Source: Spirochaetales bacterium (lineage in GTDB: Bacteria; Spirochaetota; Spirochaetia; DSM-27196; SLST01). From it: a stretch of DNA of 11,007 nt. Under the pieces are notes generated by a model that was not told where the DNA came from, ran no database searches, and saw nothing but the letters and a program-made list of their open reading frames with translations. The stretch covers positions 1-11,007 of the forward strand of contig SLST01000266.1 in the NCBI GenBank assembly GCA_007130265.1, read 5' to 3'. Below are positions 1 through 7,233 of this stretch, in pieces. Position 1 is the first letter of the stretch, and each line of letters begins with the position of its first letter. A program made the translations under genes and the position numbers.

Positions 1-71
1 CGGCCCGCGACACCCGATCACGCCTCGCTACAACCTCGCCGCTCCCCCTCGCTCCGCAGCCCGCCGTTATC

Positions 72-463
72 GTGACAGTCCGTCAGGGAGAACCGAACGT
101 CCAGGGGTTGTTCCCATCGAGGCGTTCCTATCGTGGACATCGTGCCCGACTGCACGATCACGATCCGGACGAACTCGTTGCCCACGTCTCGTTGCTGCAG
201 CGGAAGGACGGTACCGCCGGGGCCGCCGGCATCGCGGACATGCTCGAGCAGTTCGCCCGGCCCATGAAGTATGAGGGAGGTCTCGTCCGGGGATTCACTC
301 GGACGCGAGCGCGACCTTTCCCGAGCTGCTTGGCACTCAACCGGTGCGTCTGGTGGCCTTCCGCGAGGCGTCTGACGTGCAGGCACACCTCGGGCGCAGG
401 AATGGCGACGATCGCCGGACCGGCGGTCGGCCTTCACCAACGCTCGCACACCCGTTAAGATGA
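72..463 (+). pseudogene. Possible decayed coding remnant upstream of the LAL regulator
   Basis: This stretch has no convincing intact gene. One plus frame (from a GTG at 72) reads plausibly through about 300, with segments such as DPDELVAHVSLLQRKDG and MLEQFARPMKYEGG and GC-rich third positions. It then turns into improbable sequence. A different plus frame looks coding from about 305 (TFPELLGTQPVRLVAFREA) to a TGA at 461-463, just before the next gene's ATG. This is compatible with one small gene broken by a frameshift near 300. I cannot name the family. A minus-strand ORF also spans the region but reads poorly. Chance open frames in GC-rich DNA remain a real alternative. Confidence 0.22.
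433..461 (+). promoter_or_regulatory. Candidate promoter of the LAL regulator (near-leaderless)
   Basis: A TTCACC hexamer (433-438) lies 17 bases before TAAGAT (456-461), each matching the sigma-70-type consensus at four of six positions. The -10 hexamer ends 6 bases before the ATG at 468, so transcription would begin at or next to the start codon. The bases before the ATG contain only GAGAGA immediately adjacent, too close for a normal Shine-Dalgarno. The promoter is inferred from sequence only. Confidence 0.35.
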
Positions 464-467
464 GAGA

Positions 468-3245
468 ATGAGACAGAAATCTCATGCAGCTGACCCGCAG
501 GTGGTTCGTCGCGCGGAGTTCGACCGGCTGCTCGAACTGTTTCAGCGGCCCGAATCATCCTCAGTCCTCATCTCGGGCGAGGCGGGAATGGGGAAGACCA
601 CGCTTCTCGACCACACCCGAAGGTATCTGGATCGTCGTACCGTCCATCTGAGGTGCCACGAGGAACACGCTGCGCCGTATGCTCCGCTCGCCGACCTGCT
701 CACTGAAGATGGTCCTTTCATCCCGAATCCGAATTCGAAGTCGCCTGCTGACGACACCATTGAGTCTGTCATACGACTCGTGTGCGTCGGCGGTACCGAG
801 CGCTGCGATGGTCGCATTCTGGTAATCGAGGACCTTCACTGGGCGTCCCCCGACGCTCTCGACCTGCTGCCGCGACTCGACGAACGACTCTCCCGCGAGG
901 GATGCAGGTTCGTCGGAAGCTATCGAGGAGAAGGATTGCCTCGCAGGCACCGTTTGCGCTGGGTTCGGAACGAGCTCCGTCGCTCCGGGAGACTCACCGA
1001 GATCGAGCTTGGACCGGTCTCACTCGATGACGCGGGCAGCATTATCGCCGGGGTGACGAAGGCGTCGGACACCCTGGTGGCGGCTATTCACGCGCGGAGC
1101 AGAGGGGTTCCGTTCTACATACGCGAGCTCGCGGAGGAAGCGGTCCGCCAGGGGATCTCCCCTGAGTCCGACAGTTCCGACGTTGCCGTCCTGCTTCCGG
1201 AGAGCATCAGAGACGCCACGGCGGCTCGTCTGAACAGACTTCCGGAGACCGTACAGGAGCAGCTCTTCATCGTTGCGCTCGCGGGGAAGCAGTTGCAGCT
1301 CTCCGATCTCCGGGCGATTGCGGGTGATCCCGACGAACTCCTGGAGTCCGACTTCCTGCGGTGCACCGGTGATGCCGACGTTGAGTTTCGGCATAGTCTC
1401 CTGCGCGACGCCGTGCGGGCCGAGATCCCCTGGTCGGGGCGCCGGGATCTGCACCGGCGTGTTGCGACCTACCTGCATCGCAACGGCGCCGAGCCGGCGA
1501 TCGTCGCCGCGCACTACCTCGCGGCTGGTGAGAACGATGCGGCCAGAGATGAGTTCCTGCGGGCAATGGAGCGATCCGAGACGGCGGGAGCCCACCGTAA
1601 CGCGATCAGGACGGGACGAGAGGCGCTACGTCTGTTGCCTGCGGATCACGACGTCGATCGTGCTGAACTGCTCATGCGACTCGCGAACCAGGAGCAACTC
1701 GCCGGTGAGCTGCGGTCTGCGGCCCAGACGCTGCGCGAGTTGTCCGGCTACACGGTTGTCGACAACGATCCGCACCGCAGAGCTGACGTTCACCGGATGC
1801 ACGCGGTCGTTTGTGGTCTGCTCGGAGAAGAGGAGCAGGCATTTCGAGCGCGGACCGTCGCCGAAGCATCGTTTCGCGAACTCGGCCGGCCCGCAGAAGC
1901 CGCGGCCGAGTTGCTCCAGCAACTGCCCGTTCTCATTCTCACTAATCGCCTCGACGAAGCGATCGAGACCGCGAATGAGGCGGCCGGACTCGCGGAGCAG
2001 GGAGGAAGGGTCGACATTCGTGCCCGCGCGTTCGGCCTCGCCGGGCACATCCTGGCGATGAACGGGCGGCAGGAAGAAGCCCTTGCCGCGGTCGAGGAGG
2101 GCTTCGATCTGGCAGTGAGGCATGAATTGTCGGCAATTACCGCGGAAACGTATCGACGCCTTGCCGGGGTGCTGGAGTTCGCCTCCGATTACGGCGGTGC
2201 CGTCAAGACATACACAAAGGCGCTCGAACAGTGCCGGCGCATCGGCGCGGAGGTGGCTGCCTGCGATGCGATGGGCTGCATGTGCTATGTCCTGTTCAGG
2301 TTCGGTGACTGGAGCCGCAGCCTCGCGATCGCACGGGAGCTCATCCAGTCGGGTTCCGCTCCTTCCAGCTCGATAGCCACCGCCTTGTATAATACCGCGA
2401 TGGTCCGCGCGATGCGCGGAGAGACTCGACCGGCGGCGGAAGCCGTGCGGAAGACCGAGAAGTACGTAGAGAAGCGTGGGTTCAGCGTCTACCTCGTAAT
2501 GCTCCGGTGGCCACGGGCATTACTGCTCGAATGTGACGGTGCGGACGACGCCGCGTTGCGAGAGTACCGCGGTCTCTTGAACGGAGCGCTAACGAACTAT
2601 GATCGCCACGATCTACTTCCGTGTCTATGCCACGCGTCGGCCTGCTTCGCCCGGCATCAGGCTCATCAGGAGCTGTCCGAGGCCGTTGCGTTTCTGTCGC
2701 AGATTGCGTCCGAGACCGGCAACCCTGAGGCCTATGCATCGCTCGCCTATTGCCACGGTTCGACGGCTCTCGCCGCAGAGCTGTACGACGATGCAGCCGA
2801 AAGGTACCTCGACGCGGCCGAGCGCTTCGAGCGAATTGGCCTGCCGCTCGAGCGAGCGCATGCTCTCTATCAGGCAGCCTTGGCCGATCAACAGATGGGC
2901 GACTTGGACGCTGCATCGGAGACCCTCACCGCGGCGGAAGGAGCCGCTCGCCGGCTCGGCGCACGTCCGCTTCTTGGACGCATCGCGGCGACGCTCGAGG
3001 CGGTGCGATCTTCCGACGACGGGTCCAACGGCCGGTCCGAGGCGGTCGATAGCATACTCAGCCCGCGTCAACTCGACGTCGCCCGGCTCCTGATGGAGGG
3101 GCTCACGAACAAGGAAATCGCCGCCCGACTGTATCTCAGCACGCGCACAGTCGAGATGCACGTCGCGCACCTGTTTGATCGTCTGAATTGCCGCACCAGG
3201 ACGGAAGCAGTTCGACAGCTGTCCGAGCGTGGTCTGCACGACTGA
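468..3245 (+). CDS. LAL-type LuxR family transcriptional regulator with AAA-type ATPase
   Basis: This is an intact 925-residue regulator with the size and order of the large ATP-binding LuxR (LAL) family. The N-terminus has a P-loop, GEAGMGKTT at about residues 37-45, and a Walker B strand ending ILVIEDLHW at about 117-125, followed by the WASPDALDLL segment usual for these ATPases. Residues about 340-850 are leucine/alanine-rich helical repeats of TPR type. The last 60 residues are a LuxR HTH, beginning LSPRQLDVARLLMEGLTNKE and continuing through LSTRTVEMHVAHLF. No receiver domain is present, so activity is probably controlled by ATP and ligand or partner binding to the repeat region, as known for MalT-like proteins. 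Target genes are unknown. The flavoenzyme 126 bases downstream and this gene itself are the nearest candidates. The ATG start is chosen because the P-loop lies at the usual distance and a promoter-like pair precedes it. Confidence 0.93.
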   Translation: MRQKSHAADPQVVRRAEFDRLLELFQRPESSSVLISGEAGMGKTTLLDHTRRYLDRRTVHLRCHEEHAAPYAPLADLLTEDGPFIPNPNSKSPADDTIESVIRLVCVGGTERCDGRILVIEDLHWASPDALDLLPRLDERLSREGCRFVGSYRGEGLPRRHRLRWVRNELRRSGRLTEIELGPVSLDDAGSIIAGVTKASDTLVAAIHARSRGVPFYIRELAEEAVRQGISPESDSSDVAVLLPESIRDATAARLNRLPETVQEQLFIVALAGKQLQLSDLRAIAGDPDELLESDFLRCTGDADVEFRHSLLRDAVRAEIPWSGRRDLHRRVATYLHRNGAEPAIVAAHYLAAGENDAARDEFLRAMERSETAGAHRNAIRTGREALRLLPADHDVDRAELLMRLANQEQLAGELRSAAQTLRELSGYTVVDNDPHRRADVHRMHAVVCGLLGEEEQAFRARTVAEASFRELGRPAEAAAELLQQLPVLILTNRLDEAIETANEAAGLAEQGGRVDIRARAFGLAGHILAMNGRQEEALAAVEEGFDLAVRHELSAITAETYRRLAGVLEFASDYGGAVKTYTKALEQCRRIGAEVAACDAMGCMCYVLFRFGDWSRSLAIARELIQSGSAPSSSIATALYNTAMVRAMRGETRPAAEAVRKTEKYVEKRGFSVYLVMLRWPRALLLECDGADDAALREYRGLLNGALTNYDRHDLLPCLCHASACFARHQAHQELSEAVAFLSQIASETGNPEAYASLAYCHGSTALAAELYDDAAERYLDAAERFERIGLPLERAHALYQAALADQQMGDLDAASETLTAAEGAARRLGARPLLGRIAATLEAVRSSDDGSNGRSEAVDSILSPRQLDVARLLMEGLTNKEIAARLYLSTRTVEMHVAHLFDRLNCRTRTEAVRQLSERGLHD

Positions 3246-3279
3246 CTACCGTAGTCACACGTCCACAGTACCGTAGTTT
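3243..3279. promoter_or_regulatory. Two operator-like sites: 15-bp palindrome plus imperfect second copy
   Basis: TGACTACCGTAGTCA at 3243-3257 is a perfect palindrome of 7-bp arms around one central base, and its first three bases are the regulator's stop codon. The core TACCGTAGT recurs at 3269-3277. The second copy pairs at 5 of 7 arm positions (3265-3279). The centres are 22 bp apart, about two helical turns, which would place two dimers on the same face. The location, between a LuxR-type regulator and the next gene, suggests a regulator-binding site. Binding is inferred, not shown. A weak hairpin is the main alternative for the first copy. Confidence 0.45.
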
Positions 3280-3327
3280 CGCGAATACCCGGCCGTTCAT
3301 TCCTGAGCTATCCTCGTGAGTGTCGGG

Positions 3328-3344
3328 AACGATAGTCGATCGTT
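3328..3344. promoter_or_regulatory. Inverted repeat upstream of the flavoenzyme gene
   Basis: AACGAT (3328-3333) and ATCGTT (3339-3344) are exact reverse complements separated by AGTCG. GG and CC flank the arms with a one-base offset. It sits 17 bases before the Shine-Dalgarno of the downstream gene, so it could be an operator overlapping the transcription start or a short 5'-UTR hairpin. Its sequence differs from the TACCGTAGT pair upstream, so it would be read by a different protein. Confidence 0.35.
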
Positions 3345-3360
3345 TCCGCCGAGCCACTAT

Positions 3361-3366
3361 GGGAGG
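3361..3366 (+). promoter_or_regulatory. Ribosome binding site of the flavoenzyme gene
   Basis: GGGAGG ends 5 bases before the ATG at 3372. This strong Shine-Dalgarno fixes the start and contrasts with the genes here that seem to lack one. Confidence 0.75.
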
Positions 3367-3371
3367 TTGCT

Positions 3372-4817
3372 ATGAATACTGTGAGAGTCACGAGACTTGA
3401 CGGGACAATGACCGACGTCTCCAGGCCGGAGATCGAGGCGATGCGCGCGCGATTCGCCGGAAGGATGATCCTGCCCGGCGACGCCGGATACGATGCCGCG
3501 CGTCGCGTGTGGAACGGGATGCACGACCGGCGTCCTGCGCTGATCGCGTCGTGCGGCGGTGAGGAGGATGTCGTCGCGGCTGTGCGGTTCGCCGCGGAGC
3601 ACCAGCTTCTGACCGCACTCAAGGGAGGAGCGCACAGCGTCGCAGGCTACTCGACAGTCGAGGGCGGACTCCTCATTGACCTGTCCGCAATGAACAACAT
3701 CGACGTCGACCCGGCGAAGCGGACTGCCGTAGTCGGCGCCGGCGCCACGTGGGGAGCCCTCGATCGGGCGACGCAGGCATTTGGGCTCATGGCGCCCGGA
3801 GGCGAAGTCTCGCTCACGGGTGTCGCCGGGCTGACTCTCGGTGGCGGTATGGGGTTTGCGCGCCGCGCCCTGGGGTTGAGTTGCGACAGCCTGGAGTCGG
3901 CGCGCATCGTCACCGCGGACGGCAAGGCGCGGACGGCGAGCCCCGAGGAGAATTCTGACCTCTTCTGGGCGCTCCAGGGCGGGGGAGGAAACTTCGGTGT
4001 CGTAACATCCTTCACCTTCCGGTTGCATACTCTCGGTCCGAACGTTTTCGGGTTGAGCGTTGCGTATCCGTTGGAGATCGCGGAAAAGGTTCTGACCGCG
4101 TGGCGCGATTTCGCCGAGTCCGCTCCTCGGGAGGTAAGCCTCAACTGCAATATCTGGAGCGTTCCTGAGGTCGACGCGTTTCCGGACGAGCTTCACCGTG
4201 CTCCGTTTATCATGATCGAGGGGATCTACGCCGGCGAACCCGAAGTTGGGGGACAAGTGCTCGATCCGCTCCGGCGAATCGCCGAGCCGCTCTGGGACGA
4301 GAGCGGCGTGACGACGTACCTCGCAGCGCAAAGCGCCTTTGACGAGCTCCTTCCCGACGGTAAGCGGTACTACTGGAAGTCACACTTCCTCAACGAGATG
4401 GGTGACGAAGCGACGTCGAAGATCGTCGACTGGGCGAACAGGCGCATCAACCCCGCAACCTTGATCGTGCTCAGACATCTCGGTGGTGCAATTGCCGACG
4501 TACCGGAAGATGCCACCGCGTTCGGGAATCGTAGTGCTGCCTATAATGTCAGCATTGACAACGGTTGGGACAGCCGAGAGGACGATGAGGCAAACATCGC
4601 GTGGTCGAGGGAGTGCTGGACCGATCTGAAGCAGGTCTCGGCAAACGGCGTCTATCTGAACTTCAACGCCGACGACGGCACACGCCTGCTTGGCGCCGGC
4701 GCGCAGGCAAATGTCGAGCGCCTGCGCGGCGTCAAGTCGCGCTACGACGGCGGAAACCTCTTTCGTTTGAACGCAAACGTCGAGCCGGCGACCGCGCAGT
4801 CGGTCTCGAGCAGGTGA
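3372..4817 (+). CDS. FAD-linked oxidoreductase, berberine-bridge-enzyme (BBE-like) type
   Basis: This 481-residue flavoenzyme is intact and of usual family length. The N-terminal FAD-binding (PCMH/VAO-type) fold shows KGGAHSVAGYS at about 84-94, in which His88 is the expected 8-alpha covalent FAD attachment residue. GVAGLTLGGGMG (about 150-161) and LQGGGGNFGVVTSF (about 201-214) follow. The C-terminal BBE region is marked by GGAIADVPEDATAF (about 371-384) and the closing GNLFRLNANV (about 461-470). In bicovalent members a cysteine lies just before the GVGG-like turn. Here that stretch reads EVSLTGVAG, so a single covalent His-FAD link is expected. Such enzymes oxidise alcohols, sugars or secondary metabolites with O2. 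The substrate is not predictable. There is no signal peptide, so it is probably cytoplasmic. It follows the LAL regulator in the same direction, with operator-like repeats between, and may be its target. Confidence 0.92.
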   Translation: MNTVRVTRLDGTMTDVSRPEIEAMRARFAGRMILPGDAGYDAARRVWNGMHDRRPALIASCGGEEDVVAAVRFAAEHQLLTALKGGAHSVAGYSTVEGGLLIDLSAMNNIDVDPAKRTAVVGAGATWGALDRATQAFGLMAPGGEVSLTGVAGLTLGGGMGFARRALGLSCDSLESARIVTADGKARTASPEENSDLFWALQGGGGNFGVVTSFTFRLHTLGPNVFGLSVAYPLEIAEKVLTAWRDFAESAPREVSLNCNIWSVPEVDAFPDELHRAPFIMIEGIYAGEPEVGGQVLDPLRRIAEPLWDESGVTTYLAAQSAFDELLPDGKRYYWKSHFLNEMGDEATSKIVDWANRRINPATLIVLRHLGGAIADVPEDATAFGNRSAAYNVSIDNGWDSREDDEANIAWSRECWTDLKQVSANGVYLNFNADDGTRLLGAGAQANVERLRGVKSRYDGGNLFRLNANVEPATAQSVSSR

Positions 4818-4946
4818 GCCGGCTCCGCGGTGAACGGCGGCTCACGGGCAGGCCTCGGCGAAGCCAACCGGACGTTCGGGCCCGTGGGCGCGCCCACCAA
4901 AGGGCGAGCGCCTGCGCGAACCATCCCGCGCTGGTTCGGCACCTGC
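4818..4946. other. Convergent intergenic region with a 14-bp GC palindrome
   Basis: No gene is supported between the flavoenzyme stop and the stop of the minus-strand nucleotidyltransferase remnant. GTGGGCGCGCCCAC at 4884-4897 is a perfect 14-bp palindrome. With no loop bases and no T-run it is not a standard intrinsic terminator, but it could form part of a bidirectional 3'-end structure. In DNA this GC-rich it may also be coincidental. Confidence 0.35.
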
Positions 4947-5710
4947 TCACGAGCCATACGCTTTGATGGTACGTTCGGCGATCCGTCGGATCCACGGTAC
5001 CGCCCGGCCTGCGGCTTCTACCCGCCGCACCCGATCGGTCTCGGTCGCAATCCCGAGATCCGCGAGCAGCGCCCCGAAGCGATCGGCGTGCGCGGCGAGC
5101 CGTTCGGACGACGCGACCGGAGCGAGGATCGCGATCGACTTCGAGAAGCAGGTGCCAACGAAGGACATCGCCACACGGTAGCGGCCATCGCGAAGCGACC
5201 GTGAGGTCCCGTCGATCACCGACCGCCTCGCACGCCGGCCGCCTCGTAGCGGCTCCGGACGGCTCGGCCGCGACGCTGTCGAGAAACTGCGCTGAGCCGG
5301 CGAGTGTGCCTTCGACCCGCGCTCGGATCCACCGAGGCTCGCGAAAGCGCTCAGCAACCGAGGACGCGACCGTCGAGAGAACACCTCCCGGGTCGGCGAC
5401 CACGAGACGACTCGTGAAGCTACCGGCGAAGACGTGGTCGACAAGAACGCGCTCGGGATCGGCGAGGTCGGAGGCCCGAACGCCGCAGACGTCGAGGATC
5501 GCGCCCTCGAACCGAGTCTTGCCAAGCACCGGCGGCGTCGCGTCCAAAGAGCGAGACGACATCCATGTCCGACTCTGCCGACAGAAGGGCACCGACGTCG
5601 AGATTACAGACCGACCCGTGCAGGAGCGCTCCTCGAAACCCGGGACGCGCGGCGAGATTGGACGAGACCCATCGAGAGGCCGCCGTACGGGCGTCGTCAA
5701 CGGTGTACAT
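4947..5710 (-). pseudogene. Broken nucleotidyltransferase-domain (ANT-like) gene
   Basis: Three minus-strand pieces in three different frames together resemble one nucleotidyltransferase-superfamily protein. Piece 1 (5710 to about 5540) starts MYTVDDARTAASRWV and carries the active-site pattern HGSVCNLD (Gly32, Ser33) followed by ESDMDVV (Asp48 and Asp50, the usual metal-binding pair). Piece 2 (about 5540 to 5215) continues with GKTRFEGAILDV, HVFAGSFTSRLVVADP and FREPRWIRARVEG, as expected for strand 3 and the start of the helical half. Piece 3 (about 5215 to 4947) is GC-rich-codon sequence ending RRIAERTIKAYGS and resembles, from memory, the C-terminal helices of the same family. The total of about 254 codons is shorter than intact relatives as I recall them, so roughly 100 internal residues seem to be missing besides two frameshifts. 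The enzyme would have transferred a nucleotide to an unknown acceptor and is now surely inactive unless the shifts are sequencing errors. Confidence 0.7.
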
Positions 5711-5717
5711 GGATTAG

Positions 5718-5746
5718 AGCATATCATGGCCGGTCCACAAGTCACG
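5718..5746 (-). promoter_or_regulatory. Weak candidate promoter of the nucleotidyltransferase remnant
   Basis: On the minus strand, CGTGAC (5746-5741) lies 17 bases before TATGCT (5723-5718), which ends 7 bases before the ATG at 5710. The -10 element is good but the -35 is poor. No Shine-Dalgarno precedes the ATG, so the mRNA would again be leaderless. Confidence 0.25.
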
Positions 5747-5791
5747 ATGCGCCGGCTACACGAAGGCCATCGCTCGCGCGTCGATCCAGGT

Positions 5792-5796
5792 GGAGG
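5792..5796 (+). promoter_or_regulatory. Shine-Dalgarno of the small ORF at 5803
   Basis: GGAGG lies 6 bases before the ATG at 5803. This supports a genuine translation start there, although the downstream reading frame does not resemble a full protein. Confidence 0.55.
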
Positions 5797-5802
5797 CACC
5801 AG

Positions 5803-6198
5803 ATGGAAACCGTGTATCGGATTGGAGGGAACGAGCGGGAACAGGCGCAGGCCGTGCTCACGAGCGCGTTTCACGAAGAGATAGAGATCCTGACGAAGAA
5901 ATATGGTCTCAAACGGCGTACCGTCGAGGGGATCTTCTCGACACCCCTGGGTTTGGACCTCTCGAAGGGCGAAGTTCACGCGAGTTCCGGACTGATCTCG
6001 CTCCTGACTTCCGGCGCCTTCTTTCGCGCATCGACGCGTCGGGGTTGCTCCGCGAGGGCTACGACCCCGGCGGGGTCTGTCGCACCGGGGGCACGCCCAT
6101 CCGCTGATCCGGGGACCCGCGCAGACGACGCATCAGCCGGCGTCGTACACCGTGCGCTCGTGCTCGAGGAGCCATCGCTTGCGTTCGAGCCCTCCTGA
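5803..6198 (+). pseudogene. Short unidentified ORF, probably truncated or frameshifted
   Basis: From the ATG at 5803 the frame gives a credible N-terminus (METVYRIGGNEREQAQ, then AFHEEIEILTKKYG) with coding-like codon use to about 5985. Beyond that it becomes Arg/Ala/Pro-rich sequence of shadow type, ending at 6198, where it overlaps the Ada gene's 3' end by 66 bases on the opposite strand. From about 5970 another plus frame looks more natural (DFRRLLSRIDASGLLREGYD) and ends at a TGA at 6105-6107. One shift near 5970-5985 would therefore give a protein of about 100 residues. I do not recognise the family. The first 25 residues faintly recall the start of a GNAT acetyltransferase, but no acetyl-CoA motif follows. 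It is divergent from the nucleotidyltransferase remnant. Confidence 0.35.
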
Positions 6199-7194
6199 GT
6201 AGCCCACAAGGTTGTTATCCTTACCGATCACGCGATGGCAGGGGACGATGATGGCGACCCGGTTCATCCCGTTCGCGCGGGCAACGGCACGAACGGCGCG
6301 TGGATTACCGAGCGATTCGGCCTGCTTCTGATAGGTCGACGTCGTGCCGAAGGGAATCCGCAGCAGCGCATTCCAGACCTGCCGTTGGAAGTCTGTTCCC
6401 GGTGTGTCTAAGGGAACCGAGAACTCGGTTCGCTCTCCGGCGAAATACTCGACGATCTCCCGCTTCGCGGCCCGGATGTGATCGTTCTCCCCGGCGAGGA
6501 TGCGCGCGCGGAAGCGGCGCTGGAGGTCCTCGAACTCGCTCTCGAGCATGCGTCGGTCGACAAACTCGAGGAGGCACAGACCGTTCGTGGTCGCGCACGC
6601 GAACATCGGGCCGAGCGGCGTGGTAAATCGGTGGAGGAGAAGCTGTTCCCGCGGCGAGCTGGCTGTGGGGGTGCGACCCGTGAGTTTCTTGAACGTGTAA
6701 CCGAACCCGCTCAGCGACTCGTATCCGGAGTCGAATGCTGTCTCGGTTGCGTTCCTGCCCTGGCTCAATTCGATCATCGCCTCGTTGATCCTGTACATCC
6801 GCTGGAACGCGTGATAGGTCATCCCGTAGTGGCGGTTGAACCAGCGGCGAACCCGTTCGGGGGCGATACCCGCCCGGCGCAGTCGCGCGTCGTGAACCTT
6901 CTCCTTGGGACTGGCCCGCACGAGATCGATGGCCCGCTTCACGAATTCGGGCGCCTCGTACGCGTTCTCCGTCGGCCGGCACACCTTGCACGGTCGGTAT
7001 CCGTGATTCATCGCACTCCTGAGCGTACGGAAGAACTCGACGTTCTCGCGTTTCGGCTTGCGCGCCGGGCAGGTCGGGATGCAGACGACCGACGTGGTTC
7101 TGACTCCTACGAAGAAAGTGCCCAGGTAGCTCGGGTCTCGCTCGAGGAGTGCTCGATAGTACTGGTCTTCCTGTCGTGGATCGTATACTCGCAT
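6133..7194 (-). CDS. ada: Ada-type bifunctional methyltransferase and transcriptional activator
   Basis: This intact 353-residue protein repairs alkylated DNA and, in known homologues, becomes an activator of alkylation-response genes once methylated. Residues about 1-80 are the Ada zinc domain. Its cysteines fall at 38, 42 (CIPTC), 69 and 72 (CKVC), the same numbers as in E. coli Ada, where Cys38 takes the methyl group from phosphotriesters. Residues about 83-178 are an AraC-type HTH (APERVRRWFNRHYGMTYHAF, then DSGYESLSGFGYTFKK). Residues about 185-350 are the O6-methylguanine-DNA methyltransferase domain, with GTDFQRQVWNALLRIPFG and the active site IIVPCHRVIG, the methyl-acceptor Cys being 319. 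The ATG at 7194 gives the conserved length. A longer frame upstream to 7317 would add residues not found in the family and overlaps the ABC gene. It is 16 bases from the divergent ABC ATPase frame. Confidence 0.95.
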   Translation of the reverse strand: MRVYDPRQEDQYYRALLERDPSYLGTFFVGVRTTSVVCIPTCPARKPKRENVEFFRTLRSAMNHGYRPCKVCRPTENAYEAPEFVKRAIDLVRASPKEKVHDARLRRAGIAPERVRRWFNRHYGMTYHAFQRMYRINEAMIELSQGRNATETAFDSGYESLSGFGYTFKKLTGRTPTASSPREQLLLHRFTTPLGPMFACATTNGLCLLEFVDRRMLESEFEDLQRRFRARILAGENDHIRAAKREIVEYFAGERTEFSVPLDTPGTDFQRQVWNALLRIPFGTTSTYQKQAESLGNPRAVRAVARANGMNRVAIIVPCHRVIGKDNNLVGYSGGLERKRWLLEHERTVYDAG

Positions 7195-7203
7195 AGTGAA
7201 GCA

Positions 7204-7233
7204 AGTATGAGTGGTCGGGGTCGCTATCGCCAA
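7204..7233 (-). promoter_or_regulatory. Candidate promoter of the Ada gene
   Basis: On the minus strand, TTGGCG (7233-7228) lies 18 bases before CATACT (7209-7204), and the -10 ends 9 bases before the ATG at 7194. This leaves a leader of only about 2-4 bases, and no Shine-Dalgarno is visible. No E. coli-like Ada box (AAAGCGCA) was seen nearby. The promoter lies inside the 5' part of the divergent ABC ATPase frame. Confidence 0.4.

Noticed and set aside
4884..4897. GTGGGCGCGCCCAC as an intrinsic terminator.
   Set aside because: The palindrome has no loop bases and no T-run on either side, so it is noted only as a palindrome.
4715..4918. A 14-bp direct repeat, CGAGCGCCTGCGCG, at 4715-4728 and 4905-4918.
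   Set aside because: One copy is inside a coding region, there are no further copies or mobile genes, and such GC-rich words recur by chance.
4732..5979. A 415-codon minus ORF covering the nucleotidyltransferase region.
   Set aside because: Only about 5540-5215 of it reads as family sequence. The rest is Arg/Ser/Pro-rich shadow of other frames.
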